A DNA stretch of 64,000 nt from Mucilaginibacter sp. L3T2-6. GTDB lineage: Bacteria > Bacteroidota > Bacteroidia > Sphingobacteriales > Sphingobacteriaceae. The position numbers and the translations under genes are program-made. Under the pieces are notes generated by a model. It was not told the origin of the DNA. It did no database searches and saw only the letters and a list, made by a program, of their open reading frames with translations. The stretch lies in contig NZ_JAUMKC010000011.1 of assembly GCF_030519355.1 (NCBI RefSeq), positions 62,001 through 126,000 of the forward strand, in the 5' to 3' direction. This document shows, in pieces, positions 9,164-17,766 of the stretch (within the stretch, counting starts at the first letter, position 1; each line of letters opens with the position of its first letter).

Positions 9164-9913
9164 GTGCACCAAAAGGTTAACATCGACATCGTAATACTAA
9201 GCTACGCGAAAAATGAAGCTCTAAAAGCTTTAACGCAGCAGGCCGTTAGTTCGCTCTTAGCATCCGAAGACCAAGAGGAGATTGCTTTTAAAATAGTTGT
9301 TATAGAATCGAACAAGAGTTTAAGCACTTACCAGTTTGAGCATACGCAAACGGTTTACCCGAAGGAGGAATTCGGGTTTAATAAATACCTTAACATCGGT
9401 ATCGGTTTAACCAAATCGCCTTATGTATGCCTATGCAATAACGACCTGATTTTTCATAAGCGTTGGGCTACCGAAATATTGAAAGCAATGCATGAAAATC
9501 CGCAATTATTATCCGCAAATCCTTATTGTAAGTTTTTTCATCCTCGTCTAAAAATACCGCCTAAACAAGCAGTGGTAACCGCCACAAAGGCCAATATATT
9601 CAATGGCATTTTAACGGGCTGGTGTATTTTTATTAAGCGCGCGCTGATAGAAAAGATAGGCCCGCTCGATGAGCGGTTCAGCTTTTGGTATGCCGACCGC
9701 GACTTCGGCAGGACTTTGCTAAAACATAAAATTAAGCACGGACTGGTAACAACATCGCGGGTTGACCATTTAGGTAATCAGTCCCATAATGCTATTGAAC
9801 CGGGAAAGTTTACCGCCTTCACAGAAGACCAAAAGGCGGTGTATGAAGAAAAATGGGGCAACGATAGTGTTCCAATCTGGAGTAGAGTCATCGATAAAAT
9901 CCGTAGGAGCTAA
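9164..9913 (+). CDS. Glycosyltransferase family 2
   Basis: The 249-aa protein uses GTG 9164, since no ATG lies in frame upstream. It begins with DIVILSYAKNEALKAL and has VCLCNNDLIFHKRW (about 87-100) as the likely metal/donor site. KIGPLDERFSFWYADRDF (about 163-180) is a typical GT2 acceptor-side motif (rhamnosyltransferase-like members share it). It is separated from the next gene by 21 bases. Sugar specificity is not deducible. Confidence 0.8.
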   Translation: MHQKVNIDIVILSYAKNEALKALTQQAVSSLLASEDQEEIAFKIVVIESNKSLSTYQFEHTQTVYPKEEFGFNKYLNIGIGLTKSPYVCLCNNDLIFHKRWATEILKAMHENPQLLSANPYCKFFHPRLKIPPKQAVVTATKANIFNGILTGWCIFIKRALIEKIGPLDERFSFWYADRDFGRTLLKHKIKHGLVTTSRVDHLGNQSHNAIEPGKFTAFTEDQKAVYEEKWGNDSVPIWSRVIDKIRRS

Positions 9914-9934
9914 TGGTAAGGACGAAGAGTTAGG

Positions 9935-10843
9935 ATGATTGAGGAAAATTGCTTTTTTACATACGCCGCAGGCGCGAAATACCTAAAGCTGGCATTTGCT
10001 CTGGCTCGCTCCTATAAATTTCATAATGGAGAGAAGATCCCATTCGCCATTGCATCGCCCAGTGATTTCCATCTTCCTTCAGATTTACCCTGGGTTAAAA
10101 AAATTATTCCGGCAAGCTGGTTTACAGGTAAAGGTTTGGAATTTAAGCTTCACTTAATAGATATTGCCCCGACAACCTACAGTATTTTCATTGACGCCGA
10201 TTCTCTGATCTATGGAAATATCGAATCGCTGTTTGAAACCTTCGATAAAACTGGGCCATCCGTTGTAGGTCTTAAATTAAATGACGGAGAATGGGTTGAT
10301 GAAGACATAGCTTCGGTTTGCAGAGAATATGCCGTTCCATATTTGATACGTTACTGCGGAGCATTATATTACATCGTAAAAAACGATAAAGGCAGGGCCA
10401 TATTTAATTATGCATTGGATCTGTTCAATTTGCCACGAAAGTTCCAGGCGCTTGGCCAGACAATTAATGAAGAGCCGCTATTGTCAGTAGCATTATCGAA
10501 ATATAAGACTGAGCCCTTGGCTGACGACGGGAATATATGGAGCGACCTGGTCCAGTTCCCTTATCATGAACGGTTGAATGTTTTTAAACGTCCGCCTGTA
10601 TTTTGTAACGTTTCCGGTAAAGAAAAACATAAACCGTGGTTACCTGACGGCTCTTACAGTCCTCTTATATTGCACGTTGGTAGCGGAAATTATAACAGAA
10701 ACCCGTGGCTGTTCGATGCGCTAAGATTGAAGTTGCATTATCAATATAAATCGCCGGTTTGGCTGAGCGATTTTTTTGTTTCGGCTATAATATGGCCGAC
10801 CTATATGTTAACCAGACGCTTGCTTCGTAAACGTGCCCGATAG
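9935..10843 (+). CDS. GT8-like nucleotide-sugar transferase
   Basis: The 302-aa protein starts with ENCFFTYAAGAKYLKLAFAL and contains FIDADSLIYG (about 85-94), the DxD motif typical of GT-A retaining enzymes of the GT8 type. GALYYIVKN near residue 147 may line the acceptor site. It is paralogous in layout to the 323-aa protein encoded at 13106-14077, which has VDSDCLIFS at the same place. Function: transfer of a hexose in the exopolysaccharide pathway. It overlaps the next gene by 11 bases. Confidence 0.7.
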   Translation: MIEENCFFTYAAGAKYLKLAFALARSYKFHNGEKIPFAIASPSDFHLPSDLPWVKKIIPASWFTGKGLEFKLHLIDIAPTTYSIFIDADSLIYGNIESLFETFDKTGPSVVGLKLNDGEWVDEDIASVCREYAVPYLIRYCGALYYIVKNDKGRAIFNYALDLFNLPRKFQALGQTINEEPLLSVALSKYKTEPLADDGNIWSDLVQFPYHERLNVFKRPPVFCNVSGKEKHKPWLPDGSYSPLILHVGSGNYNRNPWLFDALRLKLHYQYKSPVWLSDFFVSAIIWPTYMLTRRLLRKRAR

Positions 10844-11843
10844 AAAAAGGATAAAAATTAAATTTCAGAACGGGTTGCTGTTTGAAAGTGCGGTTCCGGA
10901 AATACTTGCCGAACTTCTTGATGACTTCGAATTCGTAAACAGCGACAACCCCGACTTTATTGTTTTTGGGCCTTATGGCAATGACATTCCCGCTAAAGGA
11001 AAATATACTCGCGTTGGCTACTACTGCGAAAACATTGTGCCTGATATGACTATTTGCGATTGGGCGTTTGGTGTGCCGCGCGAAGAGCATATAGGCCATA
11101 GACGGTATAAACGTATCCAGTGGCACGGGCTTGATGCACGTGTGCTGATAAAACCTAAAGATTACGATCCAAAAGCCATAATGTCTTCGAAAATAAGGTT
11201 TTGTAATTTTTTGTATTCCAACCGGGTGCCCTACCGCGAAGCATTTTTCCAACAGTTATCCGGTTATAAAAAAGTTGATGCACCCGGAAAGTCTATGAAT
11301 AACATGCCCGGTATTGACAGCCAATACCAGGGAAATAAATGGGAAATAAAAAAGCAGTTTTTATCACCCTATAAATTCACTATTGCATTTGAGAATGATA
11401 TTTTTCCGGGCTACCAAACCGAAAAGCTTTATGATGCAATGCAGGCTAACAGCATCCCCATTTACTGCGGGGATCCTTTCATAGGTGAGATATTCAATAC
11501 TAAAAGTTTTATTAATGCGTGGGAGTACCTGCCTGAGCAATATGCAGGGATGATTACATGGTTAACCAAAAAGGGACAGATGGATTTTGAGGATATGCGC
11601 CCGGCATTCCTGAAAAACCCGCGGCAACGTGTGAAGCGGAAACTAAAAGCATATTTGCGCGGCGCAAAAACCTGGTTGCAGTTCAATGAGCTCGATTTCA
11701 GTAAGTTGACAGAGCATATTATTGAAGTGGATTCAGATCCCCAATTGTATTTACAATATCTGCGCGAGCCTTGGTTTAAAAATAATCAACAGCCAGTTAA
11801 CGGATCGACTGCGGAACGATGGAGGCAAATCTTTAATAGTTAA
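10833..11843 (+). CDS. Glycosyltransferase family 10 (alpha-1,3/4-fucosyltransferase-like)
   Basis: The 336-aa protein starts at GTG 10833 inside the end of the previous gene. It carries the GT10 donor-site motif FTIAFENDIFPGYQTEKLYD (about 181-200), followed by NSIPIYCGDP, which is diagnostic of alpha-1,3-fucosyltransferases using GDP-fucose. The N-terminal half is the acceptor domain. No signal peptide or membrane anchor is seen, so it acts in the cytoplasm. It suggests fucose or a related deoxysugar in the glycan, though GDP-fucose synthesis genes are not in this window. Its stop overlaps the next start by one base (TAATG). Confidence 0.82.
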   Translation: MPDRKRIKIKFQNGLLFESAVPEILAELLDDFEFVNSDNPDFIVFGPYGNDIPAKGKYTRVGYYCENIVPDMTICDWAFGVPREEHIGHRRYKRIQWHGLDARVLIKPKDYDPKAIMSSKIRFCNFLYSNRVPYREAFFQQLSGYKKVDAPGKSMNNMPGIDSQYQGNKWEIKKQFLSPYKFTIAFENDIFPGYQTEKLYDAMQANSIPIYCGDPFIGEIFNTKSFINAWEYLPEQYAGMITWLTKKGQMDFEDMRPAFLKNPRQRVKRKLKAYLRGAKTWLQFNELDFSKLTEHIIEVDSDPQLYLQYLREPWFKNNQQPVNGSTAERWRQIFNS

Positions 11844-12820
11844 TGGATCCTCTCGTTTCGGTTATTATTCCTGTTTATAATTCTGAAAAATACCTGAGGT
11901 CTGCCGTTGAGTCAGTTCTGCAGCAAACCTATAAAAACATTGAGCTTATATTAGTTGACGATGGTTCTACGGATGATTCACCAGTTATAGCTCAAAGTTT
12001 GGCGGCAGAAAATGTAAAAGTATTTCATCAGCCAAATTGTGGTGCTTCAGTTGCCAGAAATAAGGGACTTGATGAAGCCAGGGGCGAATACATCCAGTTT
12101 TTGGATGCGGACGACCTTATAGGGCCAGAAAAAATCGAGCTGCAACTAAAGCTGCTGCAACAAAAACCTGGTTACGTATGCACTTGCTCCACCGTCTATT
12201 TTATCGATAACGAAGATTTTTCAGAACTGCAGCCCTCACCACATTGGATCGCTGAAGGCTCGGAAGATCCGGTCGATTTCCTTATTAAACTATACGGAGG
12301 CGCCTTAATCGGGCCGCAATATGGTGGTATGGTCCCGATTCATTCATGGTTGTGCCCGCGTATTGTTTTAGACAGGGCTGGAAAATGGAACGAAAAGGTA
12401 AGCGTGGATGATGATGGTGAGTATTTTTGCCGTGTTATATTGGCGTCGAAAGGAATTATACATGCCGACCGTGGTATTTGCTATTATCGTAAATACGCTG
12501 ATTCAAAAAGTTTGTCGTCTTGGCGTAATGAAAGGGCATATCGATCCAAGGTTAAAGCTATCGATTTAAAATTTGATCATCTGAGAAATTCGGATGCCAA
12601 TATGGTGGTTTTGAACCGGGTTTTTGCCCGCCTGTATAAATGCGCTGAAATAGATACCTATCCGCAATTTAAAGAATTATCAGCTTATGCAGGTAAAATG
12701 TCCGACAAACTTGGCAAAGTGCCGTCGCAATACCAGGCAGGGCCGCTGAGTACTTTTTTGTCAAAAATATTCGGCTGGCGGCTGATGCGCCGTTTAGACT
12801 ATTACAGGCATGGAAAATAA
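11843..12820 (+). CDS. Glycosyltransferase family 2
   Basis: The 325-aa GT-A enzyme has a textbook start VSVIIPVYNSEKYL, donor-binding VDDGSTDDS (about 39-47), GASVARNKGLDEARGEY (about 69) and the metal site FLDADD (about 86). A DDDGEYFCRVI segment near 192 is the usual catalytic-base region of inverting members. It acts at the cytoplasmic membrane face in the glycan pathway. It overlaps the truncated gene downstream by 11 bases. Confidence 0.88.
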   Translation: MDPLVSVIIPVYNSEKYLRSAVESVLQQTYKNIELILVDDGSTDDSPVIAQSLAAENVKVFHQPNCGASVARNKGLDEARGEYIQFLDADDLIGPEKIELQLKLLQQKPGYVCTCSTVYFIDNEDFSELQPSPHWIAEGSEDPVDFLIKLYGGALIGPQYGGMVPIHSWLCPRIVLDRAGKWNEKVSVDDDGEYFCRVILASKGIIHADRGICYYRKYADSKSLSSWRNERAYRSKVKAIDLKFDHLRNSDANMVVLNRVFARLYKCAEIDTYPQFKELSAYAGKMSDKLGKVPSQYQAGPLSTFLSKIFGWRLMRRLDYYRHGK

Positions 12821-13109
12821 CGGAATCACGTTCGTAATGTTTACTTGTGAAAGGCGCGAATTGCTATTGCAAAATACTGTCATATCCTTCTTTAAAGCCT
12901 GCAATTATCAATTTAGCCAGGTTATTCCGGCCGTTGACGGGGTATTTAACAAGGCTTCATTCAGTTATATTAATCCTGATTTGATACTTTGGAAAGGATA
13001 CGTTCACAGCATATTGACCGCGACGGTGCATATTAAAACGCCTTTCTTTTCTGGCTTACGAGTTCTGTTTTCGGATAATTTCGTCAGTAAAAACAATGAC
13101 GAGAGATGA
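12810..13109 (+). pseudogene. Truncated and frameshifted glycosyltransferase remnant
   Basis: The ORF encodes 99 aa. The first 80 or so residues (GITFVMFTCERRELL near the start, then YVHSILTATVHIKTPFF) look like the N-terminal third of a GT2-type enzyme of about 300 aa. After TPFF the frame loses similarity. Shifting frame near 13045 reads TP-FLFWL, which matches the expected continuation (an F-W-L-E-D-D type metal motif in relatives, from memory), but only seven residues follow before a stop. I read this as a gene that lost its 3' two thirds. Alternatively it is a short expressed protein. It overlaps both neighbours, so it may remain translated for coupling. Confidence 0.5.
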
Positions 13110-14077
13110 GTAACAGGCGTTGGATTTTAACCATTGCCACAGGAAAACAGATGTATATGGAGCTGGCCGCAAACCTGGCGCGCTCGTTTATATGGTGGCA
13201 TCCGGAAACAGATATCAAGTTTAGACTAGTGACTGATATGCCACGCAAAGTACCTGCAGATATTGCAGGTAAAATTGACGTAGTGACTATTAGACCCGGC
13301 GAATTAGGCGTTGGTTTTACACCTAAACTTTATTTAGACAAGCTGGCTCCGGAGGGTCAAACTTTGTTTGTAGACAGTGATTGTCTTATATTCAGCAAAC
13401 TCGACAAGATATTCGAAGCATTCAATGGACATAAGGTTTCCGTATCAGGTAACTATATAGCCGGCGGTGAATGGTTTGGCGATATTGATAAAATATGCCG
13501 GCGGTTTAACTTGCCGCATATCCCCAAATTCAACGGAGGTATTTATTATTTGGAAAACGGCCCTGAAGCTAAAAAAGTTTATGAGCTGGCTCGAACGCTG
13601 GAAGGTGAGTATGACGAGATAGGTTTTGTGCGGTTACGCAACCGGCCCAATGACGAGGTTTTAATGGCTTTAGCTATGCAGATTGAAGGCATGACGCCCG
13701 TTATTGACGATAGCACTTTTATGAGCGATCCTCAGGCTTGTCCCGGTCGTTATCGATTGGATATTATTAAAGGCAAAAGGTTGCTGATCAATCCGCCTGC
13801 GCCAAGCCTGTTGCACCAGTCCTGGTACCCATTTGAAAAGGTGAGCCCGGTAATTGTTCACTTTCTGGGTTATTATACCCAGCACTACCCTTACCGAAGG
13901 GAAGTCTATCGTTTAAAAAAAGCTTTAAACCATCAGTTAAACTGGTTGACCAATTTGCAGGGCCGCCTGTTTATTGAATATCCGGAACGAATTAAAGTAT
14001 TCTTAAAAAATGCCTTGCGACCAATTTTTAGAAGTGTTTTTGGAGTCCGGAAAGTTCACCAGTCTGAACGTGTCTGA
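13106..14077 (+). CDS. GT8-like nucleotide-sugar transferase (paralogue of the 9935-10843 gene)
   Basis: The 323-aa protein opens with RWILTIATGKQMYMELA and contains LFVDSDCLIFS (about 87-97), the D-x-D site of GT8-like enzymes. FNGGIYYLENG (about 143) corresponds to the GALYYIVKN site of the paralogue at 9935-10843. The start ATG overlaps the upstream stop (ATGA). The C-terminal 50 residues are basic and hydrophobic, which suggests peripheral membrane binding. Function: hexose transfer to the glycan intermediate; specificity unknown. Confidence 0.7.
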   Translation: MSNRRWILTIATGKQMYMELAANLARSFIWWHPETDIKFRLVTDMPRKVPADIAGKIDVVTIRPGELGVGFTPKLYLDKLAPEGQTLFVDSDCLIFSKLDKIFEAFNGHKVSVSGNYIAGGEWFGDIDKICRRFNLPHIPKFNGGIYYLENGPEAKKVYELARTLEGEYDEIGFVRLRNRPNDEVLMALAMQIEGMTPVIDDSTFMSDPQACPGRYRLDIIKGKRLLINPPAPSLLHQSWYPFEKVSPVIVHFLGYYTQHYPYRREVYRLKKALNHQLNWLTNLQGRLFIEYPERIKVFLKNALRPIFRSVFGVRKVHQSERV

Positions 14078-14089
14078 TTGTGTTGTAAA

Positions 14090-14744
14090 ATGAGGTATAT
14101 TAAAGGGCTGGATGTATTACGGGCCTTGGCAATTCTGCCGGGAATTGCCAGTACGTTTATTTTACAACTTTATTACGGCAAATACTCTTATTACCTGTTA
14201 ATGCCTTGCGTTACGGCATTTGGCATTGGTGCTTTATATGCTTATACAGAAAGTTATCAACGATATCACAAACTGATAATAATTAACGTCAAAGTACTAT
14301 TGCCGATATGTATACTATTGTTGTTAATACATCAAATTGTTTTTAATTTGAGCTGGATCAGGGTAGTCAATTCCTTAATTTCTGTGGCGACTATCATGTA
14401 TGTGACCATCCAAAACTATAATCTGTTTACTTATAGAATTTTCAATAATAGGATACTGGTTAACGTTGGAAAGATCAGCTACGGAATCTATTTATATCAC
14501 CTTAAATTGCCCCATTATTATTATCAATTTGTAGGATTTTTACAAAAAAAAAATACAAATAGGGCCGAGCGTACTAAAGATTATAACAGTACCGCCAACT
14601 GCGTACTTAATACACGTTTTGTTGCTATTCATAATCTCCGTACTGTCCTACAAGATTATTGAGTCCGGCTTTTTAAAGCTGAAGAAACATTTTGAATACA
14701 CAACAACCAGAAAAATCATTACGGAGCCGGTCGGCTTAATTTGA
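14090..14744 (+). pseudogene. Acyltransferase 3 family gene, internally deleted and frameshifted
   Basis: ATG 14090 gives MRYIKGLDVLRALAIL, the classic start of membrane acyltransferase-3 (OafA/WecH-like) enzymes. The next residues jump to mid-protein helices, so roughly 150 residues of the normal 340-380 are missing. At the junction lies a perfect inverted repeat GGCAATTC/GAATTGCC (14128-14149). An A10 run at 14544-14553 then breaks the frame. The ORF as it stands stops at 14660-14662, but dropping one A restores a typical end (SYKIIESGFLKLKKHFEY) up to TGA 14742-14744. The intact enzyme would O-acetylate the glycan. Two lesions argue for true decay rather than a sequencing slip. Confidence 0.75.
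14128..14149 (+). repeat. Perfect 8-bp inverted repeat at the deletion junction in the acyltransferase pseudogene
   Basis: GGCAATTC (14128-14135) and GAATTGCC (14142-14149) are perfect complements around a 6-base loop TGCCGG. The repeat sits exactly where the acyltransferase-3 protein jumps from its N-terminal motif to mid-protein sequence. A hairpin at that point could have promoted a replication-slippage deletion; this is inference. Confidence 0.6.
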
Positions 14745-14751
14745 TGTGACG

Positions 14752-15687
14752 ATGGATATCAGCGTTTCAGTTATTATTCCAACTTTTAATCGCTTATGGT
14801 GTATACCAAAAGCCGTGGAAAGCTGCCGGAATACGAAGTGTGCAACCGAAATTATAGTTGTTGATGACGGTAGTGACGACGGAACCTGGGAATGGTTGCA
14901 ACAACAACCGGATATAATCAGTATCAGGCAGGAGAACCAGGGACAGACATATGCAGTTAATAAGGGCTTTGCAACAGCATGCGGGAGATATATCCGTTTT
15001 CTTGATAGCGACGATTTTTTGAGCGAGGGGATTATAGACAAGCAATTTGAAAAAGCTGTGGCAACGGGAGCGGACCTTATTTGCTCTCGCGTCGATATTT
15101 TTGACTATGAGTCGGGGGCTATAACAGTTAACCCTGATATTAACGATTGGGCGGATTTTATGGAAGTACAATTAGGGAATGGTTACGGCAGCCATTTCCT
15201 AGGTATGCTTTTTCAGAGAGATTTAGTTGAACAGGTTCCCCGTCGGCCTGATTTTGCTTTCAGAGAAGACAGAATGTTTCTACTGGAAGTTGCCTTATTG
15301 AAACCGAAAATGGCTATAGTGGAAGGTAATGCCGGTTATTGGGTGCAGCACAAACAACAAATGCAAGGGAATTATTCAGGATTAAAACTGCAAGCCGTAA
15401 ACTGGCAGCACCTGCAGATATACCGGAAAATATTGGATAAACTGCGGCAACGAGAATGCTTGACCACCGCTTATAAAAAAGCAGCCTGCACCGTATTGTG
15501 GCCTCTGGCCCACTGGATTGCGATTAATGATATTAAGGCGGCAAATGAGGTTGTAGACTGGATAGCTGAACTTGATCCGGACTTTGAAATTCCGCAAAAA
15601 GGCGCGTTGGGCTTTTTATACAGGCGCATAGGCTTTAAATCGACTGAAAAATTATTACGGTTAAGGCGGGCTTTACTTTTGCGATGA
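14752..15687 (+). CDS. Glycosyltransferase family 2
   Basis: The 311-aa GT-A enzyme is taken from ATG 14752; a GTG at 14746 in the same frame is an alternative. It shows SVSVIIPTFNRLW at the start, VVDDGSDDGTW (about 36-46), GQTYAVNKGFATACG and the metal site RFLDSDDF (about 82). FREDRMFLLE (about 168) is the likely catalytic-base segment. It starts 7 bases after the repaired end of the acyltransferase pseudogene and overlaps the next gene by 4 bases (ATGA). Role: sugar transfer in the glycan pathway. Confidence 0.87.
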   Translation: MDISVSVIIPTFNRLWCIPKAVESCRNTKCATEIIVVDDGSDDGTWEWLQQQPDIISIRQENQGQTYAVNKGFATACGRYIRFLDSDDFLSEGIIDKQFEKAVATGADLICSRVDIFDYESGAITVNPDINDWADFMEVQLGNGYGSHFLGMLFQRDLVEQVPRRPDFAFREDRMFLLEVALLKPKMAIVEGNAGYWVQHKQQMQGNYSGLKLQAVNWQHLQIYRKILDKLRQRECLTTAYKKAACTVLWPLAHWIAINDIKAANEVVDWIAELDPDFEIPQKGALGFLYRRIGFKSTEKLLRLRRALLLR

Positions 15688-16679
15688 AATACATGAAGCC
15701 CCTTAATTTATTTTACCAGGAACCAGATCCCGACCGTTGGGTGAAATTTGATCGTTACCCCCGCCATTTAATTCGTCGTATTGTGAGGGGAAAACCAAAA
15801 CCTGGCGGCGTTATGATGGTGGCTCTTAATTTAATAGAGGGGCTAAAAAAGATAGGTGTGCCGTATCGCTTTAACGATTATACATACATAAGAAAACACA
15901 CCGATGAAATTGCCTGCGTGATCGGAAAGCCGCATTTGCTTACTGAACAAAAATGGCGAAATCCGATAATTTTTGGCGCCGGAGTATTTTCTCATCCCAT
16001 TGAAGCACCTGATTTGTTGATCAAGCATCCTTTAATAAAAAAAATATTAGTTCCCGGCCGATGGATGCAAACCATGTTTGAGGCCTATTACGGCGATAAA
16101 GTAGTTGCATGGCCCACGGGAGTGGATACCGGGTACTGGCAACCCTTTGATCGGGGGAACAAAAGGTATGATTTTCTAATATACGACAAAGTTCGATGGG
16201 AGCATGAAAATTACCAAAAGGCTTTGATCGGTCCGATAGAAAGCGTGCTGAAACAACATAATTTATCTCATCAGATGATTAGGTATGGCAGTTATACACA
16301 CAACGAACTGATGGATAAACTTAGTCAATCCCGCGCAGCAATTTTCCTGTGCGAGCACGAAACACAAGGCCTGGCTTATCAGCAAATTTTATCTACCAAT
16401 ACCCCTATTCTGGCCTGGGATCGTGGAGGTTATTGGCAAGACCCTTATTATTATCCGCATAAAGTTCAGTTTGGGCCTGTGTCTTCAGTCCCGTATTGGG
16501 ACGAACGTTGCGGTGCGAAATTTAAATCCATAGATGATTTTGAGGAAAACTTGCAATCCTTTTTGGAAAAGCTTGGTTCGTTCAGACCCAGAGACTATAT
16601 ATTAGAGAATCTTACCCTTGAGATTTGTGCGCGGAAATACATCGATATACATCAACAAGTTGAAAAGGAATTGACATGA
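15684..16679 (+). CDS. Glycosyltransferase, GT-B fold (GT4-like)
   Basis: The 331-aa protein has no GT2 motifs. PGGVMMVALNLIEGLKKIGV (about 35-54) resembles the glycine-rich N-terminal loop of GT-B enzymes. The C-terminal half contains FLCEHETQGLAYQQILSTN (about 227-245), where the H-E-T-Q-G-L-A-Y-Q pattern replaces the usual E-x7-E site. It is therefore a divergent GT4-like enzyme. It overlaps both neighbours by 4 bases (ATGA junctions), so the three genes are co-translated. Substrate unknown. Confidence 0.65.
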   Translation: MKYMKPLNLFYQEPDPDRWVKFDRYPRHLIRRIVRGKPKPGGVMMVALNLIEGLKKIGVPYRFNDYTYIRKHTDEIACVIGKPHLLTEQKWRNPIIFGAGVFSHPIEAPDLLIKHPLIKKILVPGRWMQTMFEAYYGDKVVAWPTGVDTGYWQPFDRGNKRYDFLIYDKVRWEHENYQKALIGPIESVLKQHNLSHQMIRYGSYTHNELMDKLSQSRAAIFLCEHETQGLAYQQILSTNTPILAWDRGGYWQDPYYYPHKVQFGPVSSVPYWDERCGAKFKSIDDFEENLQSFLEKLGSFRPRDYILENLTLEICARKYIDIHQQVEKELT

Positions 16680-17692
16680 AGATATTGTTGATAATGGATC
16701 CGGGGATACCAGTTCCGCCTACGCTGTATGGAGGGATTGAACGGGTGGTTTACCTGTTAGCGGAGGAATATATAAAGCTTGGTCATGACGTTACATTACT
16801 GGCAGGGCCGGATTCAGATTGCAGCGGGCAAACAATAATCTTTGGTGTAAACGATCTTAACAGGTCGAAAGCAGCGAGAAATAAGGAAATATTATTTGTA
16901 TGGAAATATCTTTACCGCAACCATCAGGCGTTCGACGTGATACATAACTTTGGCCGCTTAATTTATCTCCTTCCAGTCGTTAAAAGCCGCGTGTGTAAAG
17001 TGATGTCATATCAGCGGGATATATCAGCAGAGGGAATAAAAATAATATCGGCCCTCTCAGCGCGGAATTTAATATTTACAGCCTGTAGTAATTATTGCGT
17101 ATCCACAGGGAACGTGGCGGGAACGTGGAAAACCGTTTACAATGCTATCGACTTTTTGAAATATCAACTTAATGAGCATGTAGATAACAATGCCCCGCTG
17201 ATTTTTTTGGGGCGGATTGAACGGATTAAAGGGGCTCATACCGCCGTTAAGGTCGCCATAAAAACGGGCAACAAGCTCATTATTGCCGGAAACATACCAC
17301 CGGACGCGCATGACTATTTTGAAACCGAAATCAAACCTTTTGTGGATAATATTCAGATCAAATATGTTGGTGCTGTGAATGATGCTGAAAAAAATGTTTT
17401 TTTACGGCAATCGAAGGCGCTGCTGTTTCCTATCGAATGGGATGAGCCTTTTGGAATAGTAATGATCGAGGCGATGGCTTGCGGCACGCCGGTTATAGGT
17501 TTTAAGCGGGGGGCGGTGCCTGAAGTGGTCACAAATGAAACCGGGATAAGAATAAACACCTACGAAGAAATGCTGGTTGCTGTAGAGCAGATAAATGGCA
17601 TCAATCGTAAAAAATGCAGGGAAATTGCGCAGGCTCGTTTCGATGCAAGTACAATTGCCTGCGAATATTTGAATCTTATAAAGTCAAGGTAA
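16676..17692 (+). CDS. Glycosyltransferase, GT4 family
   Basis: The 338-aa GT-B enzyme starts MKILLIMDPGIPVPPTLYGG, with the family's N-terminal P-x-x-x-G-G-x-E-R motif, and ends with DEPFGIVMIEAMACGTPVIG (about 255-274) containing the E-x7-E catalytic/donor site. IFLGRIERIKGAHTAV (about 178) is the usual hinge motif before the donor domain. It acts on the cytoplasmic face of the membrane. ATGA overlap with the previous gene; a 74-base gap follows. Confidence 0.87.
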   Translation: MKILLIMDPGIPVPPTLYGGIERVVYLLAEEYIKLGHDVTLLAGPDSDCSGQTIIFGVNDLNRSKAARNKEILFVWKYLYRNHQAFDVIHNFGRLIYLLPVVKSRVCKVMSYQRDISAEGIKIISALSARNLIFTACSNYCVSTGNVAGTWKTVYNAIDFLKYQLNEHVDNNAPLIFLGRIERIKGAHTAVKVAIKTGNKLIIAGNIPPDAHDYFETEIKPFVDNIQIKYVGAVNDAEKNVFLRQSKALLFPIEWDEPFGIVMIEAMACGTPVIGFKRGAVPEVVTNETGIRINTYEEMLVAVEQINGINRKKCREIAQARFDASTIACEYLNLIKSR

Positions 17693-17766
17693 AGCCCTGC
17701 TAAAGGTTATTTGTTACGGTTTTCAAGAATGGTAACTTCAATATTGAAGTTGAAGAGGCACCCAAA

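Noticed and set aside
9129..9191. Short frame starting MFELLNRFLKTAC before the GT2 gene at 9164
   Set aside because: It ends after about 20 codons in a different frame and nothing supports it as a gene or as a true N-terminus.
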